Origin: Bog-473 sp963828505
GTDB lineage: Bacteria > Actinomycetota > Acidimicrobiia > Acidimicrobiales > RAAP-2
Reading direction: 5' to 3'
Assembly (NCBI GenBank): GCA_963828505.1
Contig: CAWHFM010000009.1
Coordinates: 310,001-374,000 of the forward strand
DNA length: 64,000 nt
In this document: positions 55,327 to 64,000 of the stretch, piece after piece
Position numbering within the stretch: position 1 is the stretch's first letter
Layout of the letters: each line of letters starts with the position of its first letter
Position numbers and translations under genes: made by a program
The notes under the pieces: generated by a model
What the model was told of the DNA's origin: nothing
What the model saw: the letters and a program-made list of their open reading frames with translations, nothing else
Database searches by the model: none

Positions 55327-57697
55327 ATGACGAACGAGAACGTGACACTCCCATTGCTCCCCCTGAAGTCGGGGGTGGTCCTGCCCGGCATGGTCTTCAG
55401 CATGGCGTTGGAATCCGGCGAGTCGAAGGCCGCCGTCGAGGCGGCGCGATCGGCGGGCGGCCGTCTGTTGCTGGTGCCTCACATCGAGGGCCGCTTCGCC
55501 TCGGTGGGCGTGGTCTCAGAGGTCATGGAGGAGGGCGACCTGCCCGGTGGTCTGCCGGCCGTGGTCGTCCGGGGCGACTCTCGCGCTGTCATCGGGACCG
55601 GCGTCCCAGGCACGGGCGACGCGCTCTGGGTCGAGGCCGAGCCGCTGGCCGAGTCCGAGCCCACCGCCGCTGCCAACGAGCTCGCCCGGGAATACCGGGC
55701 GGTGCTCGAGAACATCCTGCACAGCCGGGGTGCCGGACGCATCGCGGCCCAGCTGCGTGAGATCAGCGACCCCAGCCGGCTCGCCGACGTCTCGGGTTAC
55801 TCACCCGACCTGACGCTGACCCAGAAGGTCCAGGTCCTCGAGACGCTCGACGTCGAGGAGCGCCTCCGGCTCGTCCTGGGCTGGGCCCGGGACACCCTCG
55901 CCGACCTCGCCCTGCGCGAGCGGATCAAGACCGACGTCGAGGAGGGGATGGAGAAGACGCAGCGTGAGTTCCTTCTCCGTCGCCAGCTCGAGGCCATCCG
56001 CAAGGAGCTGGGCGAGCTGAGCGGGAAGAGCGCTGACGACGACCCGGACGACTATCGGGCCAAGCTGGCCGAGCGTGACCTGCCTGAGCACGTGCGGACC
56101 GCGGTCGAGCGCGAGGTCGACAAGCTCGAGCGCACGAGCGAGCAGAGTCCCGAGACGGGATGGATCCGTACCTGGCTCGACACCGTGCTCGAGGTGCCGT
56201 GGGGCGTCGAGTCGGAGGACCGCCACGACATCCCGGAGGCGGCCGCCATCCTCGACGCAGACCACGACGGGCTGGAGGATGTGAAGGACCGCATCCTCGA
56301 GCACCTGGCCGTTCGCAAACTGCAGGCTGAGCGCGGCCTCGCTCCGGTGGACGGCCGCGGCTCGGGGGCGATCCTCGCTCTGGTGGGCCCGCCCGGGGTC
56401 GGCAAGACCTCCCTCGGCGAGTCGGTGGCCAATGCACTCGGCCGCAAGTTCGTCCGCGTCTCGTTGGGCGGGGTGCGCGACGAGGCCGAGATCCGGGGCC
56501 ACCGGCGTACCTACGTCGGGGCGCAGCCGGGGCGGCTGGTCCGCGCTTTCGCGCGAGGCCGGCACCATGAACCCGGTCATCGTCCTCGACGAGGTCGACA
56601 AGTTGGGCGCCGATTACCGGGGCGACCCCTCCTCGGCTCTGCTCGAGGTGCTCGATCCGGCCCAGAACCACACCTTCCGCGACCACTACCTCGAGGTCGA
56701 CCTGGACCTGTCGCGGGTGCTCTTCATCGCCACGGCCAACATCACCGAGACGGTGCCCGGGCCCCTGCTCGACCGGATGGAGGTCATCCGCATCGACGGC
56801 TACACGGAGTCCGAGAAGGTCTCCATCGCGAAGCACCACCTGATCGGCCGCCAGCTCGCACGCGCCGCGCTACGCGCGGACGAGGTGGAGATCACCGACG
56901 AAGCGGTGCGCACGGTGGTGGCGGACTACACCCGTGAGGCCGGCGTGCGGAACCTCGAGCGTGAGCTCGGCCGTCTTCTGCGCAAGGTGGCGACGAAGCT
57001 GGCCTCGGGAGAGCGCCAGGCGCCCGTCGCCGTCGATGCGCCCGACATCCGGGGCTGGCTCGGTCGCCCGCGCTTCTTCTTCGAGGCCGCGGAGCGCACG
57101 AGCGTGCCTGGCGTGGTCACGGGGCTCGCCGTGACCGGGGCGGGCGGTGACGTGCTCTACGTCGAGGCGAGCGTGTCGGACGGTCCCGAAGGTCTGACCC
57201 TGACCGGTCAGCTCGGTGACGTGATGAAGGAGTCGGCAGAGATCGCGCTGTCGTACGTGCGCTCGCATGCCGACGAGCTCGGCATCGACCCGGGAGCATT
57301 CGCCGGGAAGCGATTCCACGTCCACGTCCCGGCGGGCGCGGTGCCCAAGGACGGACCCTCGGCGGGAGTGACCATGACCACCGCTCTGGTCAGCCTGCTG
57401 CGGGGGGTCCCGGTGCGCCCGGTGGTCGGGATGACCGGCGAGGTCACCCTCCAGGGTCGCGTGCTGCCGATCGGAGGCGTGAAGCAGAAGGTGCTCGCCG
57501 CCCATCGGGCGGGGCTGACCGAGGTCGTGTTGCCCGAGCGCAACGGGCCCGACCTCGAGGACGTCCCCGAAGAGGTGCGCGACGCCATGACGTTCCACCT
57601 CGCGGCCACCGTCGCCGACGTGCTCGCTCCGGCGCTGTCCGGAGCGGGTGCGGTCGACGCGGCGGCCACGGGCGGCGAGCTCAGCGCGGCCGCCTGA
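55327..57697 (+). CDS. lon: Lon protease (one apparent frameshift)
   Basis: ATP-dependent protease of about 789 residues. The start ATG 55327 has AAGGAG at five bases. The N-terminal LON domain begins LPLLPLKSGVVLPGMVFSMA; the AAA+ module has Walker A GPPGVGKTS and the sensor/Walker B region VIVLDEVDKLGADYRGDPSS; the protease domain has catalytic Ser in PKDGPSAGVTM and Lys in GGVKQKVLAAHRAG. The frame changes at about 56547-56549, next to a TTT run (GRLVRA then REAGTMNP), and one base removed restores continuity. Loss of Lon is possible but the perfect conservation on both sides suggests an assembly error. It degrades damaged and regulatory proteins in the cytosol. Confidence 0.88.
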
Positions 57698-57740
57698 GGA
57701 GGGGCAGACTGGCGCGCCGGGACGACCGAACGGAGCGCAC

Positions 57741-57983
57741 ATGGACGACAAGCAGATCGTGGACCGCATCAACGAGCTCGCTGCGGAGGAGCAGCGGCTC
57801 GAGGAGGCCCACGTCGGCGAAGGTCTGACCGACGAGGAGCGGGCGCGCATGCATGAGGTCGAGGTCACCTTGGACCGGCTCTGGGACACGCTGCGCCAGC
57901 GGCGGGCCAAGCGCAATGCCGGCCAGGATCCCGACCAGGCACACGAGCGCACGGAGGACACCGTCGAGGGTTATCTCCAGTAG
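57741..57983 (+). CDS. DUF2630 family protein
   Basis: An 80-residue acidic helical protein (DDKQIVDRINELAAEEQRLE, LDRLWDTLRQRRAKRNAG), a clear match to DUF2630, a small actinobacterial family of unknown function that probably forms a helical hairpin. ATG 57741 is 43 bp downstream of lon on the same strand and could be co-transcribed. Confidence 0.85.
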   Translation: MDDKQIVDRINELAAEEQRLEEAHVGEGLTDEERARMHEVEVTLDRLWDTLRQRRAKRNAGQDPDQAHERTEDTVEGYLQ

Positions 57984-58042
57984 GTCCGGTCGCTCCCGGT
58001 CGGCCGGGCTGGGCCGGTCCTCGTCGCGACCGGGCGACGACG

Positions 58043-60265
58043 TCAGCGGCGTCGCCGCCCGGCGCGGGCGAGCCAGGGTGCCGCGGCCATGAGCGCGAAC
58101 ACGGCCAGCGCCAGCGCGAACAGCACCTCGTAGGAGCCGTACCCGCCGTAGCGGAAGGCGACGGTGTGGGTCCCGGGGCCGACGACGACCCCCACCAGTG
58201 CCGGTGCCACCATGACCGTCGGCGCGGGGTGCCCGTCGACGCTGGCCTGCCATCCGGGGTCGTAGGAGGCACTCAACACGACGGTGGCGGTGCGGTCGGC
58301 CCGCACCAGCGCGACGGCCTGGCCGTTGGCCAGGTCGCTGTGTTCGATCAGCACACGGCCGGGTGACCCGACCAGGTCGTGGCCCTCGGGTGCCGTCGGC
58401 CGCGCCGCCCGCCCGCCGTTGAACGCGACGGTGAGGTCACGCTGCTCATTCAGCAGCGGGGACCCGAGCAGCGGCGTGCTCTCGGTGCCGACGTCCGCCC
58501 GGTTCGCGCTGAGCACGCCGGTCGTGTCGTAGAGGTGGATGACACCACCGTCGGGGAGTGCCCACAAGCAGTAGGGCCCGGAGCACCCGACGTGGTGAGC
58601 CGCCACCGGCGGTTCGCGGCCGGCAGGGAGGATCATGTAACCGATGCCGAAGAGCGGGTAGTCGCCCGGGTTGGACTCGTCGAAGTGGTACTCGGGATCG
58701 GTCATCAGCGACGCCGTCCGCAACGTGTAGCCGACCTCGTCGACGTCCTCGTTCTCGAGGTACTTGAACACGGGCACGGCGCCGACGGTGAAGTCCGAGC
58801 CCCAGTTCGTCGGCATTCCGGCGTACACGCGGCCGCGGGGATGGTCGCGCATGTATTGGATCAGGCGGTCGATCTGGGGTTCGCGCTGCACGTCGGCCTC
58901 GGCCTGCAGCCCGATGTTGTGCGCGTTGTGCGCGTCGTAGGAGTCCAGGGAGATCCAGGCCGGGGCGAGTGCGACCACGAGCGCGGCGACGCAGACGCCG
59001 CTGATCAGCGCGCGCCCGGCCGGTTCCGACAAGCGCGCGCGGCGTTCCCCGGGCAGCCAATGGACGACGGTGTCGAGCAGCCATCGGCCCAGGAACGCCG
59101 CACCCACTCCGGCCAGCAGAATCCCGGAGAGCTGCACGCCCATTTGGAAGCGGCGGATGAACACGTCGCTGCTTCCGGGGACGACGGCGTACAGGCCGCC
59201 GAAGGTCGTGCGCCCGAAGGTCATGAGGAGCGTGACGAACCAGATGGTGACCAGGGCGCGGCCGGCGATGCTCGACCGCCACCTGGCGATGCAGACGGCG
59301 ACCCCCACGGCGAGCAGGATGGAAACGACCGGAAAGCGACCGTCGTCGTACAGCCGGCCCGTGAAAAGCCAGTGGAGGATCTGGCGGGCGCCGTAGCCGT
59401 TCTCGAGAGAGGTTCCCTCCAGGACCTGGTTCTTGGCGGCCCAGTGCGACTGAATCAGGACGGGGACGACGACCCAGGCCGACGCCAGCAACGACGCCGC
59501 GCCGACGACGACGGTGCGCCCGAGCCGCCGCCACAGTTCAGATGGGACGAGGAACGGCCAGACGACCAGCGGGACGACGGCGAGGTAGCCCGTCTCGTAG
59601 TGAAGGGCGATCGTCACCATGATGAAGAGGACCGCCGGGATGAGGTTTCGACGCCGCAGCGACGTCAGGGCCCGGTAGGTGAACCCCCAGGCGAGGGGCA
59701 GGGTCCACGACGCACAGAGCTGGGTCCACACTCCGTAGCCGGCCCACACGTACGCCTTGGTCTCGTAGCCGATGCCGGGTACCGACGCGAGGAAGGGGGA
59801 CATCGCCGCGGCTGCGGCCGCTGTCCAGCGGCTGAGACCGAACAGCCTCGCCCCCCAGTACACCGGCACGGGCCAGAGCGCCAGGAGCAGGTAGAGCGAC
59901 CACCGGAAGACGGTGTCGGGCGCGATCACCGTGCCGATCAGCCCGGCCGTCATCGACGGGAGGCTCTGGTAGTGCAGGAACTGCGGGGAGCCCAGGCCGA
60001 GGTAGGGGAACCAGCTCGTCAGAGGAAGGTGCCCGGACGAGATTCGTGCCGCGGCGAAGCGGGTCATCTGCTGGTGGATGGACGAGTCGTCGAGATACGG
60101 CACGGGGCGGACCTCGGAGCGCAGCTCCCAGAGACCCCACGCCGAGGCCAGGGCGACCACGATCCAGGGCCCGAGGCGTCCCCCCGGGGACACGGGGCCG
60201 GTCCGTGGGTCAGGGCGCGGCTGGTCCAGCGGCTCGGCCGTCGGCGAGGTCGCGGTCGTCGTCAC
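58043..60265 (-). CDS. Large polytopic membrane protein (PTPS-related/YfhO-like)
   Basis: A 740-residue protein with about eleven to thirteen membrane helices in the first 480 residues, a soluble extracytoplasmic region and a final helix (YEVLFALALAVFALMAAAPW) with an RAGRRRR tail. YLDDSSIHQQMTRFAAARIS and FPYLGLGSPQFLHYQSLP near the first external loop resemble the Asp-bearing loop of GT-C-type membrane glycosyltransferases and the 6-pyruvoyl-tetrahydropterin synthase-related membrane family. Its DPGWQASVDG phrase near the C-terminus is typical of YfhO-type proteins. A role in cell-wall glycan decoration is inferred. GTG 60265 is chosen to drop an upstream low-complexity extension. Confidence 0.75.
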   Translation of the reverse strand: MTTTATSPTAEPLDQPRPDPRTGPVSPGGRLGPWIVVALASAWGLWELRSEVRPVPYLDDSSIHQQMTRFAAARISSGHLPLTSWFPYLGLGSPQFLHYQSLPSMTAGLIGTVIAPDTVFRWSLYLLLALWPVPVYWGARLFGLSRWTAAAAAAMSPFLASVPGIGYETKAYVWAGYGVWTQLCASWTLPLAWGFTYRALTSLRRRNLIPAVLFIMVTIALHYETGYLAVVPLVVWPFLVPSELWRRLGRTVVVGAASLLASAWVVVPVLIQSHWAAKNQVLEGTSLENGYGARQILHWLFTGRLYDDGRFPVVSILLAVGVAVCIARWRSSIAGRALVTIWFVTLLMTFGRTTFGGLYAVVPGSSDVFIRRFQMGVQLSGILLAGVGAAFLGRWLLDTVVHWLPGERRARLSEPAGRALISGVCVAALVVALAPAWISLDSYDAHNAHNIGLQAEADVQREPQIDRLIQYMRDHPRGRVYAGMPTNWGSDFTVGAVPVFKYLENEDVDEVGYTLRTASLMTDPEYHFDESNPGDYPLFGIGYMILPAGREPPVAAHHVGCSGPYCLWALPDGGVIHLYDTTGVLSANRADVGTESTPLLGSPLLNEQRDLTVAFNGGRAARPTAPEGHDLVGSPGRVLIEHSDLANGQAVALVRADRTATVVLSASYDPGWQASVDGHPAPTVMVAPALVGVVVGPGTHTVAFRYGGYGSYEVLFALALAVFALMAAAPWLARAGRRRR

Positions 60266-60675
60266 GGCGCGACTGACGGATCGCCCCAAATCTGCATCGC
60301 ACCATGATGGCGGCCGTGAGGCCTCTGGGGGACCCGCCCCTCGGAACTGCCCGGACGGCGGGGGCGGGCGCCCGAAGCACAGAGCACAGCATCGGGCTCG
60401 CCGGGCTTGGGGGCCCGGCCGGCGGCCGGCCGAACCACAGAGCGCGCCATGGGGCTCGCCCGGCTTGGGGCTCGGTCGAGGCGCCGGGCGTTTGTCGACA
60501 CGATGCCGCGGTTGCTCGACTTGGTGAACCACAACGCACCGTCTCGTCCTGCGGTAATTCCTTTCGGGTCGATGCTGCGCTCGATGAAGATGCTCACCGC
60601 GCCGGCCGTGGAGATCCGACCAACGCACTTGCTCTCGGTGAACCACAAGGCTCCGTCACACCTAAAGTTGCGCAA
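60262..60675 (-). pseudogene. Virginiamycin B lyase-like propeller remnant
   Basis: From ATG 60675 the frame has two recognisable Vgb-type blades: DGALWFTESKCVGRISTAGA and PKGITAGRDGALWFTKSSN. After that the pattern survives only in broken form in changing frames (PHGALCGS, PDAVLCAS, PHGAMQIWG, all corrupted copies of PDGALWF). The gene is a decayed fragment abutting the tRNA-Met gene on the opposite strand. Confidence 0.65.
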
Positions 60676-60676
60676 C

Positions 60677-60749
60677 GGGGCTGTAGCTCAGTGGTGAGAG
60701 CAGAGGACTCATAATCCTTCGGTCGTGGGTTCGATCCCCACCAGCCCTA
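60677..60749 (+). tRNA. tRNA-Met (anticodon CAU)
   Basis: A 73-base cloverleaf: acceptor GGGGCTG/CAGCCCT (one G-U), D arm GCTC-AGTGGTGA-GAGC, anticodon stem GAGGA/TCCTT around loop CTCATAA with CAT at 60710-60712, T arm GTGGG-TTCGATC-CCCAC, discriminator A. CCA is not encoded. The acceptor's first pair and the ACTCATAATCC loop suit an elongator Met tRNA; a lysidine-modified Ile-CAU tRNA cannot be excluded by eye. Confidence 0.93.
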
Positions 60750-60818
60750 CCGACCGAGCAGCGCTTCGAGTGTCGCGACGCGAGCGCTCGCCGGAGAGCG
60801 AATCGCCCGACCCTGACC

Positions 60819-61850
60819 TCACGCCCGCCAGCGGCGGACGGCGATCACCGCGCCCCCGAGACACAGGGCGGAGGCGCCGATGAGGATGGCGGATTCGCGC
60901 CACTGCAGCGGCCAGTAGTGATCAGCGCTTTGGTAGAGCTCCCCCTCCTGCACGTGGTTCTGAACGAGGCAACCGTTGAAGCTCGGCGCGTCGGGGCCGG
61001 AGCCGAAGCCGAAGACGGAGTGGTTCCAGCACCCCTGCGCCACCGCACCGGCGGATCGGGTCTCCTTCGCCTGCCATCCTGGCGCAAAGCGGTACCCGGA
61101 CCCGAGGTCCCACGAGTCGGCCGGGACCGACAGAGCCTCGAACTGGTTCGTCGAGACGCCTGAGACGGTGTGGCTGCTCTGCAGGTCGAAGGGGACGAAC
61201 AGCTGGGGTTCGAGGTTCGGACGCACGACCAGCGCCATGAAGACGGCGACCGCCCCGTAGAGCACGACGGTGGCGAAGACGGCCCATCCCGTCCGCCGGA
61301 CCACCGCTCCGATTGCCGTGCCCAGACTGAAGGCGAACACCGCATAGGCGGTGGCGACCACTCCGGTGATGGGGAAGTAGCCGGGCCCCATCTTCCCCGG
61401 CGCGATCACGTGCAGCAGGAGGTTGGACTCGGTGACGTGACCCGACCACCACTGCGACACGACGGTGAGGAAAGTCATGAGGGCGGCCATCGCCACCAGG
61501 AGCAGCACCCACTTGGTCAGCAGCCAACGGGTTCGCGACATCCCTTGGGTCCACACCAGACGGTTGGTGTGGTGCTCGAGCTCGGACGCCACCAGCGGCG
61601 CGCCGAACACAGCGCCGAGGGCGCAGGGCAGGGCGAGGAGGACGAGGTTCGCCAGCGACACCTCGACGTTCAAGGAGAAGAACCGGTTGGAGGAGATCGC
61701 ACAACCTTCGCCCCCGAACAGGCACGCGGTGCTGTGGCGGGCCACGTCGAAGCTGTGCACCTGCCACGCCATCCAGAGTGCGAGCGCCACCAGCACGGCG
61801 AGCGTCACGCCCATGGTCAGTCGGTACCGACGCCAGACGAGCCAGGTCAT
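60819..61850 (-). CDS. ABC transporter permease (export type)
   Basis: A 343-residue membrane protein with six helices and a large extracytoplasmic loop containing four Cys (about 195-310). TWLVWRRYRLTMGVTLAVLV at the start and GAVFGAPLVASELEHHTNRL in the middle, followed by VWTQGMSRTRWLLTKW, are typical of ABC-2-like permeases found next to YtrA-type regulators in actinobacteria. It overlaps the ATPase gene by ATGA. Substrate unknown; antimicrobial peptide or lipid export is a common guess for such pairs. Confidence 0.85.
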   Translation of the reverse strand: MTWLVWRRYRLTMGVTLAVLVALALWMAWQVHSFDVARHSTACLFGGEGCAISSNRFFSLNVEVSLANLVLLALPCALGAVFGAPLVASELEHHTNRLVWTQGMSRTRWLLTKWVLLLVAMAALMTFLTVVSQWWSGHVTESNLLLHVIAPGKMGPGYFPITGVVATAYAVFAFSLGTAIGAVVRRTGWAVFATVVLYGAVAVFMALVVRPNLEPQLFVPFDLQSSHTVSGVSTNQFEALSVPADSWDLGSGYRFAPGWQAKETRSAGAVAQGCWNHSVFGFGSGPDAPSFNGCLVQNHVQEGELYQSADHYWPLQWRESAILIGASALCLGGAVIAVRRWRA

Positions 61851-63142
61851 ACCAGTACCCCTTCCTCGTCGGCCGGACGTGCGTCGCCGCGACCATTGGC
61901 CAGATAGGCCAGGACGATCTCCTCCAGGTTGGTCTCGAGCACCTCGGCCGTTGCATCGAGATCGGTGACGTCACCGCGGACCAGAGAGGTGGACTGACGT
62001 CGGGCTCCGCGGACCGACACGGTCTCGACGGTCGCCGGCACGGGCGCGCCGTCGGCGCGGGTGACGACCAGGTGGTGCTCCGCGAGCAGCGACTCGACCG
62101 ATCCGGCGATCCTGACGTGTCCTCCGGACATGATGACCAGGTGGTCGCAGACTGGCTCGAGCTCGCTGATGATGTGTGAGGACAAGAACACGGTCGTCCC
62201 GCGGTCGGTGACTGCGCCGAGCAAGGTCTCCATCAACTGCCTGCGGGCGAGTGGGTCGAGGCTGGCCAGCGGCTCGTCGAGCACGAGCACCTCGGGCGTC
62301 TTGGCCAGGCACACGACCAGGGCGACCATGGCCGCCTGACCCTCCGACAACGAGCTCAGTCGGGCGCGCGGCGGGATGCCCAACTCGGCGATCCACGTGC
62401 GCGCGGCATGGTCGTCCCACCGCGTGTTCAGCCGGCGGCCCAGTCGCATCGCCTCTTCCACCCTGAGGCTTCGGTACATCGGCCGGTGCTGGTCGAGGTA
62501 GCCGATGTGCGCCAGGTGCTCGGTGCCGTTGGGACGGATGACGACGTCGAGGATCGACACGTGTCCGGTGGTGGGCCGGGACAGGCCGGCGCACAGCCGC
62601 ATCAGCGTCGACTTGCCCGCGCCGTTCGGGCCGACGAGTCCCGTGACCGTTCCGACCGGCACCCGGAGGTCGCAGTCCTCGAGCGCCCAACGCGTGCCGT
62701 ATCGCCGCCCGAGGCCGACCGTCTCTATCGCCGTTTCCTTCATGCCACCTCCACCAGCGCCGTACTGCAACGTCTTGGTCACGAGGGCCGTGATCGCCTC
62801 GTTGCTCAGCCCGGCCGCCCGGGCCTGCTCCATCCACCGGCGGAGCTGTTGTTCGAGTTCGCCCTGGTGCTCGGGTACCTGGGGGGCACCCGGACCGATG
62901 AACGTGCCGATGCCCTGACGGCCCTCGGTCACCCCGCGTGCCTCGAGCTCCCGGTAGGCGCGATGGACGGTGTTCGGGTTGATGGCGATCTGCTTGACCA
63001 CGTCCCGCACCGTCGGCAGCTGGTCACCCGGCCGCAGCGTGCCGAGCTGCACCGCCTGGCGTACCTGTTCCATGACCTGGCGGTAGGCCGGGACCCCAGA
63101 ACGCCGGTCCAGGCGGAACTGGATCAGCGGTTCGCCTTCCAT
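61847..63142 (-). CDS. GntR (YtrA-type) regulator fused in frame to ABC transporter ATPase
   Basis: One open frame of 431 residues. Residues 1-133 are a YtrA-subfamily GntR regulator (VRQAVQLGTLRPGDQLPTVR, NPNTVHRAYRELEARGV); from M134 (ATG 62743) follows a complete ABC ATPase of 298 residues with GPNGAGKST, signature LSEGQ and VLVLDEPLASLDP. In relatives these are two genes. Here ATG 62743 sits in GGAGGTGGCATGA, i.e. with its own ribosome site and an ATGA that would stop gntR one frame away, so either a true fusion or a one-base error joined them. Start ATG 63142 coincides with the predicted transcription start. Confidence 0.85.
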   Translation of the reverse strand: MEGEPLIQFRLDRRSGVPAYRQVMEQVRQAVQLGTLRPGDQLPTVRDVVKQIAINPNTVHRAYRELEARGVTEGRQGIGTFIGPGAPQVPEHQGELEQQLRRWMEQARAAGLSNEAITALVTKTLQYGAGGGGMKETAIETVGLGRRYGTRWALEDCDLRVPVGTVTGLVGPNGAGKSTLMRLCAGLSRPTTGHVSILDVVIRPNGTEHLAHIGYLDQHRPMYRSLRVEEAMRLGRRLNTRWDDHAARTWIAELGIPPRARLSSLSEGQAAMVALVVCLAKTPEVLVLDEPLASLDPLARRQLMETLLGAVTDRGTTVFLSSHIISELEPVCDHLVIMSGGHVRIAGSVESLLAEHHLVVTRADGAPVPATVETVSVRGARRQSTSLVRGDVTDLDATAEVLETNLEEIVLAYLANGRGDARPADEEGVLV

Positions 63143-63149
63143 GTGTACC

Positions 63150-63178
63150 AATGTACTAGATGACTAGTACACTTACAA
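63150..63178 (-). promoter_or_regulatory. Leaderless promoter with GntR operator in the spacer
   Basis: Minus strand: -35 TTGTAA (63173-63178), 17-bp spacer, -10 TACATT (63150-63155), then seven bases to ATG 63142. A perfect palindrome TGTACTAG-ATGA-CTAGTACA (63152-63171) fills the spacer and overlaps the -10. Its position implies repression by blocking RNA polymerase, most simply autoregulation by the GntR domain encoded just downstream. Confidence 0.75.
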
Positions 63179-63291
63179 GTCCCGAGCCGTTCGTTTCAGC
63201 CGGTTCGACCGCGGCCGGCGATGCACGGCAGGGAGTGGGCACACGTCCGAGCTCGGGGAGGAGAGCCCAGTGGTCCGCGCCGGCCTCGCCG

Positions 63292-63627
63292 TCACCCGTT
63301 CAACTCCTCCTGCGCCCCGGTCTGGAGCGTCGCCGCCGCCGCCCAGGCCACGGCCCCGCCGGTGAGGTTCTCCGCCCTCCAGCCGGCGTCGCTCAGCGCG
63401 GCTGCCACCGCGGCCGAGCGCCCCCCGACATGGCAGGCCACGGTGATCGCGACGTGGCGCGGCAGCTCGTCCAGCCGGTCGCCGACCTGCGCCATGGGGA
63501 TGTTGACGCCGAGCGGATAGGCCCATGCCTCCACCTCGTCGGGCTCGCGGACGTCGAGGAGGAAGACCTCGTCGCCTGCGGCGAGCCGGTCCATGATTTC
63601 TTGGGGCGAGACCTCGGAGTAGGGCAC
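63292..63627 (-). CDS. Rhodanese-like domain protein
   Basis: A 111-residue single-domain rhodanese: VFLLDVREPDEVEAWAYPLG is the CH2A-type start and C65 in VACHVGGRS is the active-site Cys loop. It can carry a persulfide for sulfur transfer. GTG/ATG choice is not ambiguous (ATG 63627). It is divergent from the PH-domain gene, with 71 bp between the starts. Confidence 0.9.
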   Translation of the reverse strand: MPYSEVSPQEIMDRLAAGDEVFLLDVREPDEVEAWAYPLGVNIPMAQVGDRLDELPRHVAITVACHVGGRSAAVAAALSDAGWRAENLTGGAVAWAAAATLQTGAQEELNG

Positions 63628-63698
63628 GGGCTTCCAGGCTACGACCCCGGCCGGACGAGACGCCGCTGCCGCAGGTCCCGCCGGTACTCTGGCCAGAC

Positions 63699-64000
63699 AT
63701 GGCCCTGCCTCGGAAGTTCCTCAACGAGGACGAGGAGCTCCTCGCCGAGTTGCGCCCGCACTGGGTCTTCCTCTTCGGCCCCCTCTTCACCTCCGTCGGC
63801 ACGTGGGCCGCCATCGTCGCCATTCTCATCGTGTGGCATCACGCACCGGCGTGGACCAACTACCCGTTCTTGATCCTCGCCCTCGTCCCCGGGCTGTGGC
63901 TGCTCGGGCGCTTCATCCGGTGGCGCTCCTACGTGATCGCCCTCACGTCGACCCGCATCGTGGTCCGCCAGGGCATCCTCGGCCGCGACACCGTCCAGCT
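63699..64000 (+). CDS. PH domain-containing (DUF304-type) membrane protein, 5' part
   Basis: The frame opens at ATG 63699 and runs off the window after 100 codons. Two helices (FGPLFTSVGTWAAIVAILIV and FLILALVPGLWLLGRFI) form a hairpin, then the bacterial PH domain begins: SYVIALTSTRIVVRQGILGR is its first strand pair. Function of the family is unknown, probably membrane-associated. An acidic EDEELLAELRPHW precedes the first helix, as usual. Confidence 0.85.
   Translation, partial: MALPRKFLNEDEELLAELRPHWVFLFGPLFTSVGTWAAIVAILIVWHHAPAWTNYPFLILALVPGLWLLGRFIRWRSYVIALTSTRIVVRQGILGRDTVQ

Noticed and set aside
58379..60307. A 642-codon plus-strand frame
   Set aside because: Antisense to the polytopic membrane protein, composition extremely Arg/Gly/Glu/Asp-rich, no motif.

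Overview
The window is GC-rich actinobacterial chromosome. The most likely class is Acidimicrobiia, inferred from the large secreted proteins built from short GYWLVASDGGVFSF-type propeller repeats, together with mycothiol-dependent isomerase, DUF3039, DUF2630 and leaderless promoters. No phage genes, CRISPR array, rRNA or intact IS element was seen.

Layout. 1-28.6 kb is a loosely packed accessory stretch. It holds a GH15/SDR operon, a DUF1345 membrane protein, three big secreted beta-propeller proteins (3.7-6.0, 10.0-12.4, 26.8-28.5 kb), an MFS-MarR pair, small metabolic enzymes, a TIR-domain protein, and many broken genes (IS3 OrfA, carboxylate-amine ligase, DUF1254, nucleotidyl cyclase, winged-helix remnant). 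29.1-54.1 kb is a compact block with every gene on the minus strand. Read in transcription order it is: DUF3039, ugpC-A-E-B (glycerol-3-phosphate-type importer), a soluble PstS-like protein, three secreted paralogues sharing one N-terminal domain, pstB-C-A-S, a very large membrane-anchored PstS-like protein, a sortase-fold protein lacking its catalytic residues, then sbp-cysT-W-A (sulfate importer). 54.4-64 kb holds a short leaderless transcript with a terminator, a tRNA-like sequence, a lon protease, DUF2630, a large membrane protein, tRNA-Met(CAU), a GntR-ABC regulator/exporter pair, a rhodanese and a truncated PH-domain protein.

How it works together. The 29-54 kb block reads as a phosphorus and sulfur scavenging island. 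The pst genes are embedded in a set of surface proteins, and three different PstS-like binding proteins share one permease. A 14-bp direct repeat sits just upstream of a -35 box in front of the first PstS-like gene and is a good candidate for a response-regulator site. The link between the paralogous surface modules, the pseudo-sortase and the phosphate transporter is the most unusual thing in the window.

Caution. Several otherwise conserved genes (pstS, pstA, the large PstS-like gene, lon, and some pseudogenes) are split by single-base shifts, most of them inside or next to G/C or T runs. This looks like uncorrected homopolymer error in the assembly at least as much as real decay, so intactness calls should be rechecked against reads.
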